Positions 16,759-24,821 are shown, numbered from the stretch's first letter. The stretch: DNA of 51,331 bases from Streptomyces kronopolitis (GCF_014646275.1 NZ_BMND01000040.1:1-51331); one strand, 5' to 3'. Notes: generated from the sequence alone by a model not told the origin. Translations and numbers: made by a program.

Positions 16759-17341
16759 TGACGGCCGAAGTGCGGGTCGCCGGAGGCGCGGAGGGTCGTG
16801 TGGCCCGGAGGCGCGGAGGAGGTCCGGCCGGATAGGTCCCGGACGGTGCGGCCCGCCCCGTAAGGGGGCCCGGACAGGGAACTCTCCGGGCCCGCACAGC
16901 GAGTACTCCGGACGCTCACAGGAAACGGTCAGGACACGCACAGAATCGGCCCGCTGAATTCCGCCGCACGCCTCACCATTTCCCCTCCCTCTCTCCCACT
17001 CCTCCCTCTCGCGCCCCGTTCTCCACTCCCCGTACGCGAATTCACCGCTTCCCGACATCCGGGCTCGCGACATCCGGGCTTCCGACATCCCGGCATCCGG
17101 GAATCAGGAAGGCGATACCCGCCAAAGGAAACGGACCGAGAACGGCCGGAAACCCACCCGCACCTCCGGCCCCCGGAGCGGTAATTGCGAGGTCGCCGTT
17201 CCGATATCCGAATCCCCGGCACCGGAGCGCACCACACCGCCCTGCCTCGCCCCACCCCCACCGCGGACCACCCGCACACCACCCGCCCCACCCCATACGG
17301 CACGATGAGCCCCTGACCGCACCACCAGCAGGAGGAAGCCC
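16759..17341. other. 583-bp gene-free region
   Basis: No ORF with Streptomyces codon use was seen here. The right half (from about 16920) is C-rich on the plus strand and less biased than coding DNA, with a 15-bp tandem repeat (17053-17097) and pyrimidine tracts. GGAGGA before 17342 is the ribosome site of the next gene. Confidence 0.5.
17053..17097. repeat. Three tandem copies of a 15-bp unit
   Basis: Units CGACATCCGGGCTCG, CGACATCCGGGCTTC and CGACATCCCGGCATC lie end to end in the region upstream of the methyltransferase. Function unknown. Confidence 0.75.
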
Positions 17342-18001
17342 ATGCCCGCTCCCACGGCTCCGACCGCTCCGCAGCCGGAGATCCTCGCCGCGTTCGAGGC
17401 GGCGAAGGGCTTCATGCCCGTGGACGAGGGCCTCGCCCTGTACGCGGCGGCGGCCGAGGCGGCGACGCTCGGACTGCCGCTGCTGGAGGTCGGCACGTAC
17501 TGCGGCCGGTCCACGATCCTGCTCGCGGACGCCGCGCGCGCCGGCGGGGTGGCGGCCGTCACCGTCGACCACCACCGCGGCAGCGAGGAGCAGCAGCCCG
17601 GCTGGGAGTACCACGATCCGACCGTCGTCGACCCGGAGGTCGGCCGGATGGACACCCTGCCCACCTTCCGCCGCACCCTGCACGCCGCGGGCCTGGAGGA
17701 CCAGGTGATCGCCCTGGTGGGCCGGTCGCCGCAGGTCGCGGCCGTCTGGCAGGCCCCGGTCGGCCTGGTCTTCATCGACGGCGGGCACACCGACGAGCAC
17801 GCCACCGCCGACTACGAGGGCTGGGCGCCGCACCTCGCGCCCGGCGGCCTGCTGGTCATCCACGACGTGTTCGCGGACCCGGCGGACGGCGGCCAGGCCC
17901 CGTACCGGATCTACCGCAGGGCGCTGGAGTCAGGCGCGTTCACCGAGGTGTCGTTCCACGGTTCGCTGCACGTCCTGCGGCGCACCGGCCCCGGTTTCTG
18001 A
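17342..18001 (+). CDS. Class I SAM-dependent methyltransferase
   Basis: A 219-residue protein with the Rossmann motif I LLEVGTYCGRSTILLADAA at about 47-65, an acidic VDHHRG at the end of strand 2 and GLVFIDGGHTDEHATADYEGW (Methyltransf_24-like) near residues 140-160, which in this group positions metal and substrate. The final FHGSLHVLRR strand completes the fold. The substrate is unknown. ATG 17342 has GGAGGA 6-11 bases upstream. The next gene starts 19 bases beyond its stop but appears to have its own leaderless promoter. Not obviously connected with the KstR genes. Confidence 0.85.
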   Translation: MPAPTAPTAPQPEILAAFEAAKGFMPVDEGLALYAAAAEAATLGLPLLEVGTYCGRSTILLADAARAGGVAAVTVDHHRGSEEQQPGWEYHDPTVVDPEVGRMDTLPTFRRTLHAAGLEDQVIALVGRSPQVAAVWQAPVGLVFIDGGHTDEHATADYEGWAPHLAPGGLLVIHDVFADPADGGQAPYRIYRRALESGAFTEVSFHGSLHVLRRTGPGF

Positions 18002-18007
18002 GCGGGC

Positions 18008-18013
18008 TACCAT
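18008..18013 (+). promoter_or_regulatory. Candidate -10 for a leaderless amidase transcript
   Basis: TACCAT lies 7 bases before GTG 18021 and no Shine-Dalgarno is present, the usual arrangement of leaderless streptomycete genes. A convincing -35 was not found. Confidence 0.4.
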
Positions 18014-18020
18014 CGCGGAC

Positions 18021-18944
18021 GTGTCGAACGGCAGTACTTTCCCACCGCACCGCCGCCTGCGCGGCGTCCTCCTCGCCGTACTGGCCGCTGTCGTGGCCGC
18101 CGGCGTGGGGGGCTGGCTGGTCTGGCGGGCGTCGGGCGGCGACGGCGGCCCGGCGCACGGAGCCGGGCCGCCCGCCGCGAGCCGGTCGCCCGGCGGCGCG
18201 GGCGACCACGGCGCCGGCGGCCACCCGCCGGACGGCAAGGACTCCCCCGCCCCCGGCACGGCGCACGGCAGCCTCAAGGGCAAGGTCGTGCTCCTCGACC
18301 CGGGCCACAACCCGCACAACCGGGACCACGGGCGGGAGATCGCCCGGCAGGTGGACATCGGCAACGCCCGCAAGGAGTGCGACACCACCGGCACCTCCAC
18401 CGATGACGGTTACGCCGAGGCGTCGTTCACGCTCGACGTGGCCCGCCGCGCCCGCACCCTCCTCCAGCGCGAGGGCGCCAGGGTCGTGTTCACCCAGGAC
18501 GGCGACCGCCGGTACGGGCCGTGTGTGGACGAGCGGGCGGCCCGGGGGAACGAGGCGCACGCCGATGCGGCGCTCTCCGTCCACGCCGACGGCTCGGCCC
18601 CCGGCAACCGCGGTTTCCATGTCATCCTCCCGGCGCGGGTCACGGCCGGGCCGGCCGACAACGCCGCGATCGTGGCGCCCTCGCGGCAGCTGGGCGAGCG
18701 GCTGGCCGGCCGGTTCCTCGCGGTCACGGGCAGCGCGCCGTCCAATTACCTCGGCCACGGCACCGGACTCGATGTGCGTTCCGATCTCGGCGGCCTCAAC
18801 CTCTCGACCGTGCCGAAGGTGTTCATCGAGTGCGGCAATATGCGCGATCCGAAGGACGCCGCGCAATTGACCGACGCGCACTGGCGGCAGAAAGCGGCCC
18901 GCGGCATCACCGAGGGCATCACGCAGTTCCTGACGCACCGATGA
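18021..18944 (+). CDS. N-acetylmuramoyl-L-alanine amidase (Amidase_3)
   Basis: A 307-residue cell-wall hydrolase. One membrane anchor at residues 14-36, then a Gly/Pro/His-rich linker to about 82, then the Amidase_3 domain. Zinc ligands are visible: His96 in LLDPGHNPHN and the later SVHADGS histidine; the catalytic glutamate is in PKVFIECGNM. It cleaves the bond between muramic acid and the peptide stem outside the membrane. GTG 18021 is the start because the -10-like TACCAT is 7 bases upstream. Stop 18942-18944, followed by a hairpin terminator. Confidence 0.92.
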   Translation: MSNGSTFPPHRRLRGVLLAVLAAVVAAGVGGWLVWRASGGDGGPAHGAGPPAASRSPGGAGDHGAGGHPPDGKDSPAPGTAHGSLKGKVVLLDPGHNPHNRDHGREIARQVDIGNARKECDTTGTSTDDGYAEASFTLDVARRARTLLQREGARVVFTQDGDRRYGPCVDERAARGNEAHADAALSVHADGSAPGNRGFHVILPARVTAGPADNAAIVAPSRQLGERLAGRFLAVTGSAPSNYLGHGTGLDVRSDLGGLNLSTVPKVFIECGNMRDPKDAAQLTDAHWRQKAARGITEGITQFLTHR

Positions 18945-18959
18945 CTCACCGATGACGAC

Positions 18960-18994
18960 GAACCCGACGGCCCGCCGGATTCGGCGGCGGGTTC
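18960..18994 (+). terminator. Hairpin terminator after the amidase
   Basis: GAACCCG (18960-18966) pairs with CGGGTTC (18988-18994), and CCGCCG (18972-18977) with CGGCGG (18982-18987) inside it; CCCTTT follows. Confidence 0.65.
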
Positions 18995-19085
18995 CCCTTT
19001 ACGATGGGTGCCCACCGCCGTGCCTCGCACTGCGCGCACCGCAACAGCGACGACCGGACCCACGAAACCGACAAAGGACCCTTAC

Positions 19086-19946
19086 GTGAACATCCGCTCC
19101 CTCACTCGAGGCGACGGCGTGGTGATCGGAGCAGCGGTGCTGCTGTTCATCGCCTCGTTCCTCAGTTTCACCGGCAGCCCGGACTGCTCCGGCCTGCCCG
19201 CCAAGTACTGCCAGCAGGCCCAGGGCTACGCCAGCCCGAACGCCTGGGATGCGCTGCCCACGCTCATGAGCATGTACCTGGCCGGTGTGATCGGCGCGGC
19301 GATCGTCGTCCTCAGCCGCCTGCTGCCGCAGCAGCGCAAGGTCGCCGGCCTCGATCCGGCCCAGTTCGGTGTCGCGCTGACCCTCTTCGCGGCGTGGACC
19401 GGCCTGTGGACCGTCATCGGCAGCACCAACGCCGGCGCGGGCCTGATCATCGGCCTGATCGCCACCCTGATCCTGGCGGGCGGCGCCGTCGCCACCCCGC
19501 TGGTCCCGCCGCTCAAGGTCGCCCTGGTCGGCGCCCCGAAGCCGCAGCCCGCGGCGGCCCCCTACGGGGCGGGCCCCAACCCGGGTTACGGCTACCCCGG
19601 CGCCCAGCAGCAGGCGGGCCACGGGTACGGCTACCCGGGCGCCCAGCAGCAGCCCCAGGGCGGCCAGGCCTACGGCCAGCAGGCGCCCGTCGCCGACGGG
19701 ACGGCCGGCGGCCAGACCGGCGCCACCCAGGCGGCCGGCGCCCCGTCGGACTTCGCGCCGTTCTGGTTCGCGGTGCCCGTCGCGCGCCCGCTGTACGGCG
19801 AGGACGGCTCGCCGGCGCCGATCGCCGAACTCGCGCCCGGCACCTGGTACCTCGCGGTCGAGCAGCGCGGCCAGGCCCTGATCGCGCAGACCCAGGACGG
19901 CCGTCGCGGCGTCCTCCAGGACACCACCGGCATCCAGCGCGGCTGA
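19086..19946 (+). CDS. Membrane protein with Gly-Tyr-Pro-Gln repeats (DUF5336-like)
   Basis: A 286-residue protein. Residues 12-32, 60-78, 92-112 and 118-140 are hydrophobic spans, giving a four-helix membrane domain; residues 150-215 are a GYGYPGAQQQ-type low-complexity tail with a near-exact duplicated YGYPGAQQQ, and the final 70 residues (FAPFWFAVPVARPLYGEDG...) form a small globular piece. I know the architecture from actinobacteria but no function. GTG 19086 is chosen because AAAGGA lies 7 bases upstream; TACGAT (19000-19005) is a possible -10. The gene ends at a clear terminator. Confidence 0.82.
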   Translation: MNIRSLTRGDGVVIGAAVLLFIASFLSFTGSPDCSGLPAKYCQQAQGYASPNAWDALPTLMSMYLAGVIGAAIVVLSRLLPQQRKVAGLDPAQFGVALTLFAAWTGLWTVIGSTNAGAGLIIGLIATLILAGGAVATPLVPPLKVALVGAPKPQPAAAPYGAGPNPGYGYPGAQQQAGHGYGYPGAQQQPQGGQAYGQQAPVADGTAGGQTGATQAAGAPSDFAPFWFAVPVARPLYGEDGSPAPIAELAPGTWYLAVEQRGQALIAQTQDGRRGVLQDTTGIQRG

Positions 19947-19971
19947 CGCCGGACGCACAGCGGTCCTTTCG

Positions 19972-20001
19972 CGGCCCCTCGCCCCTGCGGGCGGGGGGCC
20001 G
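19972..20001 (+). terminator. Hairpin terminator
   Basis: CGGCCCCTCGCCC (19972-19984) and GGGCGGGGGGCCG (19989-20001) pair at 12 of 13 positions around a CTGC loop. Confidence 0.75.
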
Positions 20002-20030
20002 TTGCGCTGCCCGCGGCCCGGTCGTACAGT
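20002..20030 (+). promoter_or_regulatory. Promoter of the LLM oxidoreductase gene
   Basis: TTGCGC (20002-20007) and TACAGT (20025-20030) are 17 bases apart, a near-ideal vegetative promoter. The expected start, about 20037, is followed by the palindrome at 20048, which would act as a downstream repressor site. Confidence 0.65.
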
Positions 20031-20047
20031 GCGCGGACACGGCTCGC

Positions 20048-20064
20048 TCTGACGCACCGTCAGC
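20048..20064. promoter_or_regulatory. TCTGAC-N5-GTCAGA motif
   Basis: TCTGACGCACCGTCAGC matches 11 of 12 arm positions. It is the only recognisable operator in front of the F420-dependent oxidoreductase; no KstR box was seen here. Confidence 0.65.
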
Positions 20065-20119
20065 ACTGTGGTGCGTCGCCACCCCGGAACCCTCGCCACG
20101 CCGAAGAGGGGCGATCAGC

Positions 20120-21130
20120 ATGCGACTCGGTCTGCAACTGGGCTACTGGGGCCGCGGCCCCGACCCCCGCCATCTCGAACTGGCCCGCGAGGCGGAGCGC
20201 CTGGGCTACGACTCGGTGTGGACCGCCGAGGCCTGGGGCTCGGACGCCTTCACCGCACTGGCCTGGATCGGCGCCCACACCTCCCGGATCAAACTGGGCA
20301 CCGGCATCGCCCAGATGGCGGCCCGCACCCCGACCGCCACCGCCATGCACGCCCTGACCCTCGATCATCTCTCCGGCGGGCGGCTGCTGCTGGGCCTGGG
20401 GCTGTCCGGGCCGCAGGTCGTCGAGGGGTGGTACGGGCGGCCGTTCCCCAAGAGCCCGCTGACCGCCACCCGCGAGTACGTGGATGTGATCCGGCAAGTC
20501 CTGCGCCGGGAGGGGCCGGTGGTCTCGGAGGGGTCCTTCCACCCGCTTCCCTACCCCGGCCCGGACGGCACCGGACTGGGCAAGCCGCTCAAGCCCATCA
20601 CCCACCCGCTGCGCGCCCACCTCCCCGTCCTGCTGGGCGCCGAGGGGCCCAGGAACATCGCCCAGACGGCCCGGATCGCGGACGGCTGGCTGCCGCTGTA
20701 CTGGTCGCCGCGGCGCACCGACGTCTACCAAGCCTCGCTGGCGCACGCCCCGGACGGCTTCCTCATCGCGCCGATGGCCCGCGCCCTGGTCTGCGACGAC
20801 GTCGCCGAGGGGCTGCTGCCGGTCAAGGCGATGCTCGGCTTCTACATCGGCGGCATGGGCCACGCGGCGAAGAACTTCCACGCCGACCTGATGGCGCGGA
20901 TGGGCTTCGAGGAGGAGGCCCGGCAGGTGCAGCGGCTCTTCCTGGAGGGCCGCAAGGAGGAGGCCGTCCTCGCCGTGCCGGACGCCTTCGCCGATGAGAT
21001 CTCGCTGGTGGGGCCGCGGGCGCGGATCGCGGAGCGGCTGGAGTCGTGGCGCGCGGGCCCGGTCACGGACCTGCTGGTCACCGCCCCGGACCCGCACACG
21101 CTGCGGGTGCTGGCCGAACTGAATTCCTGA
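20120..21130 (+). CDS. LLM-class F420-dependent oxidoreductase (Rv3520c-like)
   Basis: A 336-residue TIM-barrel flavin/F420 enzyme. The N-terminus MRLGLQLGYWGRGPDPRHLELAREAERLGYDSVWTAE-type pattern, KLGTGIAQMAARTP and GRLLLGLGLSGPQVVEGWYG are luciferase-like monooxygenase family signatures; in this subgroup F420 replaces FMN. It resembles mycobacterial Rv3520c, located in the cholesterol-catabolic cluster. The reaction is unknown. ATG 20120 has AGAGGGG about 9 bases upstream. The promoter carries the second palindrome shared with KstR-associated genes, suggesting co-regulation. It converges with the toroid-protein gene. Confidence 0.88.
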   Translation: MRLGLQLGYWGRGPDPRHLELAREAERLGYDSVWTAEAWGSDAFTALAWIGAHTSRIKLGTGIAQMAARTPTATAMHALTLDHLSGGRLLLGLGLSGPQVVEGWYGRPFPKSPLTATREYVDVIRQVLRREGPVVSEGSFHPLPYPGPDGTGLGKPLKPITHPLRAHLPVLLGAEGPRNIAQTARIADGWLPLYWSPRRTDVYQASLAHAPDGFLIAPMARALVCDDVAEGLLPVKAMLGFYIGGMGHAAKNFHADLMARMGFEEEARQVQRLFLEGRKEEAVLAVPDAFADEISLVGPRARIAERLESWRAGPVTDLLVTAPDPHTLRVLAELNS

Positions 21131-21132
21131 CC

Positions 21133-21173
21133 GCGGCCGGCGGGACCGCGGCGGCCCCCCCCCGGCCGGCCGC
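21133..21173. terminator. Hairpin terminator between convergent genes
   Basis: GCGGCCGGC (21133-21141) and GCCGGCCGC (21165-21173) form 9-bp arms directly between the LLM gene and the toroid-protein gene. Confidence 0.6.
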
Positions 21174-22244
21174 CTACCGGCAGCAGTCCGGATCGAGGCC
21201 GGTCGGCAGCCGCTCCCCGCCGAAGACCGCGGTGGTGGCCTCGTCGCCGCCCAGGGCCGCGACCGCCAGCAGCAGCGAACCGGCCGTCCAGGAGGTGCGT
21301 TCGCGGGGCCAGATCGCGTCGTCGTCGAAGACGTAGCCGGTCCAGTACAGGCCGTCGTCGGCGCGCAGGTGGCCGATCCACTTGAGGATCTGCACGGCCC
21401 GCTCGGACTCCCCCATCGCCCACAGCGCGAGCGCCAGTTCCGCGCTCTCGCCGCCGGTCACCCAGGGGTTGGGCAGCACGCAGCGCACGCCCAGGCCGGG
21501 CACGACGAAGCGCTCCCAGTCGGCGTCGATCCGGTCCCTGGCCCGCTCGCCGCGGAGCGCGCCGCCCAGGACCGGGTAGTACCAGTCCATGGAGTAGCGG
21601 GACTTGTCCAGGAAGCGTTCGGGGTGGCTGCGTATCGCGTGGCCGAGCCGGCCGGCCGCCAGCTCCCAGTCGGGCTGCGGCTCCTCGCGCTGCTCGGCGA
21701 GCGCCAGGGCGCAGCGCAGGGCCTGGTAGATGGAGGAGGAGCCGGTCAGCAGCGCCTCGTTGACGGGGGTGCCGTCCTCCTCGCGCTTCCAGCCGATCTC
21801 CCCGCCGGGCTGCTGGAGTTCCAGCACGAAGCCGATCGACGCGCGGACCGCGGGCCACATGCGGTCGAGGAAGGTCTCGTCGCCGGTGGACAGGAAGTGG
21901 TGCCAGACGCCGACCGCGAGATAGGCGCAGAAGTTGGTCTCCCGGCCGCGGTCGGTGGGTTCCTCGGCGTCGCCGTCGGCGTAGGCCGCGTACCAGGACC
22001 CGTCCGGGTTCTGGTGGCGCACCAGCCAGTCGTACGCGGCCTCGGCGCGCTCGTGTTCGCCGGCCGCGTCGAGGGCCATGGCGGCCTCGGTGTGGTCCCA
22101 CGGGTCGAGGTGGTGGCCCCGGAACCAGGGGATGGCGCCGTCCGGCCGCTGGGTCGCGAGGATGCCGGCGACCGTGCGGGCCGCCTGTTCGGCGGTGAGC
22201 ACGCCCGGCAGGACGAGCCGTTCGGTACGCCCGGGACTCGTCAC
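21174..22244 (-). CDS. Prenyltransferase/squalene-cyclase-like alpha/alpha-toroid protein
   Basis: A 356-residue soluble protein of alternating helices. Repeats such as LATQRPDGAIPWF and VRHQNPDGSWYAAY carry the Q-x-x-DG-x-W pattern of terpene cyclase and prenyltransferase toroids, but the DxDD cyclase motif is not present; a glucosidase-like six-hairpin fold is an alternative. Function is unknown; with the glycosyltransferase and methyltransferase upstream it may act on a glycolipid or glycosylated isoprenoid. Start GTG 22244 overlaps the methyltransferase stop as GTGA, so the genes are translationally coupled. Last gene of the minus-strand operon that begins next to the KstR box at 24783. 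Confidence 0.75.
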   Translation of the reverse strand: MTSPGRTERLVLPGVLTAEQAARTVAGILATQRPDGAIPWFRGHHLDPWDHTEAAMALDAAGEHERAEAAYDWLVRHQNPDGSWYAAYADGDAEEPTDRGRETNFCAYLAVGVWHHFLSTGDETFLDRMWPAVRASIGFVLELQQPGGEIGWKREEDGTPVNEALLTGSSSIYQALRCALALAEQREEPQPDWELAAGRLGHAIRSHPERFLDKSRYSMDWYYPVLGGALRGERARDRIDADWERFVVPGLGVRCVLPNPWVTGGESAELALALWAMGESERAVQILKWIGHLRADDGLYWTGYVFDDDAIWPRERTSWTAGSLLLAVAALGGDEATTAVFGGERLPTGLDPDCCR

Positions 22245-23110
22245 TTGGCGGCCCCGGCGGAGGGCTTGGCGGCGGACGAGGCGCCGCGCTTCGGCCTGGA
22301 CCCGGCGGACTTGGCGGTCTTCGCGGTCTTAACGGCGGGCGCGGGTGCGGGCGCGGCCTCGGCGGTCTCGTCCGCCCCGGCGGCGGGCGCCTCGGGCAGG
22401 TGCGGCTTGGTGGCGTAGACGACGAAGCTCTTGCCGATGACGGGGTTCAGCGCCCGCTCGGCGAGCCGGGTGGCCAGCGGCTTCTTCATGATGTCCCAGA
22501 CCAGCAGCTTGTGGTACGCCTGCACCGGCAGCGCCTTGTCGTTGTCCACCCCGAAGGCGCACTTCAGCCACCAGTAGGGGCTGTGCAGTCCGTGGGCGTG
22601 GTGCGTGCCGTACGGCTCCAGGCCCGCCTCCCGCACCTTGTCGAGGAGTTCGTCGCCGCGGTAGATGCGGATGTGGCCGCCCTCGACCTCGTGGTAGGCG
22701 TCGCTGAGCGCCCAGCAGACCTTCTCGGGGCCGTAGCGGGGCACGGTGACGGCGATCCGGCCGCCGGGGCGCAGCACCCGGACCATCTCGGCGAGCACGC
22801 CCTTGTCGTCCGGGATGTGCTCCATCACCTCGGAGATGATCACGACGTCGAAACTGTCGTCGGGGAAGGGCAGGTTGAGCGCGTCGCCCTCCATCGCGGT
22901 GGCGGAGGCGCCCGCCGGGGCCTCGCCCGCCTCCTCCATCGCGGCGAACCACTTGGCGACCTCGCGGATCTCCTCGCCGTTCTGGTCGAGGGCGACGACC
23001 TGCGCGCCGCGCCGGTAGCACTCGAAGGCGTGCCGGCCGGCGCCGCACCCCAGATCGAGCACGCGGTCGCCCGGGGCGAGCGGGAAGCGGGAAAAGTCGA
23101 CGGTCAGCAC
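22241..23110 (-). CDS. Class I SAM-dependent methyltransferase (Methyltransf_11 type)
   Basis: A 289-residue enzyme. Motif I VLDLGCGAGRHAFE is at residues 17-30, the acidic strand-2 end VVALDQNG follows, then FDVVIISEVMEHIPDD and LRPGGRIAVTVPRYGPEKVCW. The C-terminal 40 residues are a Lys/Ala/Pro tail. I use GTG 23110 (VLTVDFSRFPLAPGD) because that N-terminus is the conserved one. The longer frame to ATG 23194 begins inside the repeat element at 23172-23337, so its first residues MIRTTPP are encoded by the element. The substrate is unknown. It is cotranscribed with the toroid protein and, unless the inserted element blocks it, with the glycosyltransferase. Confidence 0.85.
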   Translation of the reverse strand: MLTVDFSRFPLAPGDRVLDLGCGAGRHAFECYRRGAQVVALDQNGEEIREVAKWFAAMEEAGEAPAGASATAMEGDALNLPFPDDSFDVVIISEVMEHIPDDKGVLAEMVRVLRPGGRIAVTVPRYGPEKVCWALSDAYHEVEGGHIRIYRGDELLDKVREAGLEPYGTHHAHGLHSPYWWLKCAFGVDNDKALPVQAYHKLLVWDIMKKPLATRLAERALNPVIGKSFVVYATKPHLPEAPAAGADETAEAAPAPAPAVKTAKTAKSAGSRPKRGASSAAKPSAGAAK

Positions 23111-23171
23111 GGCGTTCTGCTTTCGTCCGGCGGTGGGTGGCGGTGTGGCTGCGGAAGGTACTGCGGGCCGG

Positions 23172-23337
23172 CTAGGGGGTGTCGTTCGGATCATGGTGGA
23201 TCAGGGAGCGGGGTCTGGTGCGTGCAGCTGCAAGGCGGAGGAGGGAGTCGACGCGGAGCGTCGGCAACCGACGACAACGCCGCAGATGTGCGTGCCAGAC
23301 CCCGCGAGCCCGCCATGATCCGAACGACACCCCCTAG
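23172..23337. mobile_element. MITE-like element, 166 bp, 25-bp perfect terminal inverted repeats
   Basis: Bases 23172-23196 (beginning CTAGGGGGTGTCGTTCGGAT) are the exact reverse complement of 23313-23337. Pairing continues inward imperfectly (GCGGGGTCTGGTGCG at 23209-23223 with CGTGCCAGACCCCGC at 23291-23305). Both ends are CTAG, a rare tetranucleotide in Streptomyces and possibly the target duplication. It has no transposase gene. It fills most of the gap between the glycosyltransferase and methyltransferase genes, provides the glycosyltransferase stop codon (TAG in the right-hand CTAG) and a spurious upstream ATG for the methyltransferase. I recall similar sequences as dispersed repeats in other Streptomyces genomes. 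Confidence 0.8.
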
Positions 23338-24728
23338 ACGTGTCCGGCGGTGCGCGGCGCGGGCGCGGTGCCGGCGCCCGCCCCGGACAGGGCGGCTGCG
23401 GCGCCGCCCTGGCGGGCGATGGCCTCGCGGTAGCGCTCGGCGGTGCCGAGGGCGGCCTGCCGCCAGGTGAAGCGGGCCAGCACCCGCTCCCGGCCGGCCG
23501 CGCCGAGCCGGCGGCGCAACGACGCGTCGCCCAGGAGCCGCAGCAGCCCGCCGGCCAGCGCGTCGGCGTCGCCCGGGGGCACCGCGAGGCAGGTCTCGCC
23601 GTCCGGCCCGGCGACCTCGGGGATGGCGCCGCCGGTGGTGGCCAGCAGCGGGGTGCCGGTGGCCATCGCCTCGGCGGCGGGCAGCGAGAAGCCCTCGTAG
23701 AGGGAGGGGACGCAGGCGATCTGGGCCCCGCGGACGAGGTCGACGAGCTCGCCGTCGGAGATGCCCTTGACGAAGTCGACGGCACCGGACAGCCCGAGCC
23801 GTTCGATGGCGGCGGCCACCGGCCCGTCGTCGGCGCGCCTGCCGACGACCACGAGATGGGCGTCGGGCTGCTCGGTGCGCACCTTGGCGAGCGCCTCGAC
23901 GAGGTGGATCAGCCCCTTGAGGGGCACGTCCGCGCTGGAGGTGGTGACGATCCGCCCGGGCACCTCGGGGACGGCGGGATCCGGCGAGAACAGCTCGGTG
24001 TCGGCGCCGATGTGCACGACGTGGATGCGGTCGGGGCGGACGCCGAGGTCGTCGACGATCTCCTGGCGCGAGGATCCTGAGACGGTCAGCACGGACGGCA
24101 GCCGGCGGGCGACGCGCTTTTGCATGCGGGTGAAGCCGTACCAGCGGCGCACGGAGGCCCGGCGCCGCCAGTTGGCGGCGGCGGCCAGGTCCAGCCGCCG
24201 GTCGACGGTGATGGGGTGGTGGATGGTGGTGACCAGCGGGGCGCCGAGCGCGCCGGGGCCGCCGAGCAGGCCGTAGCCGAGGGTCTGGTTGTCGTGGACG
24301 ACGTCGAACCGGCCGCGGTGGGCGGCGAGATGGCGCCGGGCCCGCAGCGAGAAGGTCAGCGGCTCGGGGAAGCCGCCGGTCCACATCGTGCCGACCTCCA
24401 GGGCGTCGATCCAGTCGCGGTACTCGCCGCGCTTCGGCGTGCGGAACGGGTCCGGCTGGCGGTAGAGGTCCAGGCTGGGCAGCTCGGTCAGGGTCACCCC
24501 GTCGTCGACGACGGGGTAGGGCTGGGCGCCGATGACCTCGACGGTGTGGCCCAGGCGGGCCAGTTCGCGGGAGAGGTGGCGCACATAGACGCCCTGTCCG
24601 CCGCAGAACGGGTTTCCCTTGTACGTGAGCATCGCGATGCGCAGGGGTCGCTCGCCATGGGCCGGGGCGGAGGCCGAGAGGGCCTCAGCGGGGCGAGGCG
24701 CGGCTGCCTGGACGGCCTCTGCGGTCAC
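23334..24728 (-). CDS. GT4-family glycosyltransferase
   Basis: A 464-residue GT-B enzyme. The N-terminal Rossmann domain has the donor-loop motif KGNPFCGGQGVYVRHLSREL near residue 38-57; the C-terminal domain has TTSSADVPLKGLIHLVEAL and the E-x7-E motif in PSLYEGFSLPAAEAMATGTP. It transfers a nucleotide-activated sugar with retention to an unknown acceptor. GTG 24728 is chosen because AAGGGGG lies 7 bases upstream. The stop TAG comes from the edge of the MITE-like element, so the natural C-terminus may have been altered. It starts 55 bp from the KstR box at 24783, divergent from kstR, suggesting KstR control of the operon. Confidence 0.88.
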   Translation of the reverse strand: MTAEAVQAAAPRPAEALSASAPAHGERPLRIAMLTYKGNPFCGGQGVYVRHLSRELARLGHTVEVIGAQPYPVVDDGVTLTELPSLDLYRQPDPFRTPKRGEYRDWIDALEVGTMWTGGFPEPLTFSLRARRHLAAHRGRFDVVHDNQTLGYGLLGGPGALGAPLVTTIHHPITVDRRLDLAAAANWRRRASVRRWYGFTRMQKRVARRLPSVLTVSGSSRQEIVDDLGVRPDRIHVVHIGADTELFSPDPAVPEVPGRIVTTSSADVPLKGLIHLVEALAKVRTEQPDAHLVVVGRRADDGPVAAAIERLGLSGAVDFVKGISDGELVDLVRGAQIACVPSLYEGFSLPAAEAMATGTPLLATTGGAIPEVAGPDGETCLAVPPGDADALAGGLLRLLGDASLRRRLGAAGRERVLARFTWRQAALGTAERYREAIARQGGAAAALSGAGAGTAPAPRTAGHV

Positions 24729-24782
24729 GCTCGGCCCCCTTCTCACTGGACTTTCGCCGGAGCGTAACCGCTGGCGGTAATC

Positions 24783-24796
24783 TAGAACAAGTTTCA
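24783..24796. promoter_or_regulatory. KstR-type operator between kstR and the glycosyltransferase operon
   Basis: TAGAACAAGTTTCA fits TnnAACnnGTTnnA exactly. It lies in the 239-bp divergent region and could both autoregulate kstR and control the glycosyltransferase operon. Confidence 0.8.
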
Positions 24797-24821
24797 GAAC
24801 TGATTGGCTACTGATCAGTTC
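24797..24821. repeat. Inverted repeat GAACTGAT-N9-ATCAGTTC
   Basis: Perfect 8-bp arms (24797-24804 and 24814-24821) directly adjoin the KstR box. It may be a second operator for kstR or a divergent version of the TCTGAC-N5-GTCAGA element, since both contain CTGA and TCAG. Confidence 0.55.

Noticed and set aside
12942..16835. Very long plus-strand frame (1297 codons) across the Ltp1-like and acyl-CoA dehydrogenase genes
   Set aside because: Low-complexity Gly/Arg/Ala/Val-rich translation with no domain; it is the antisense shadow of two well-supported minus-strand enzymes, as expected in high-GC DNA.
22241..23194. Longer methyltransferase starting at ATG 23194
   Set aside because: The first residues are encoded by the terminal repeat of the inserted element; the conserved family N-terminus begins at GTG 23110.
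23172..23337. Insertion sequence or CRISPR-like repeat
   Set aside because: There is no transposase gene and the repeats are a single inverted pair, not spaced direct repeats; a MITE-like element fits better.
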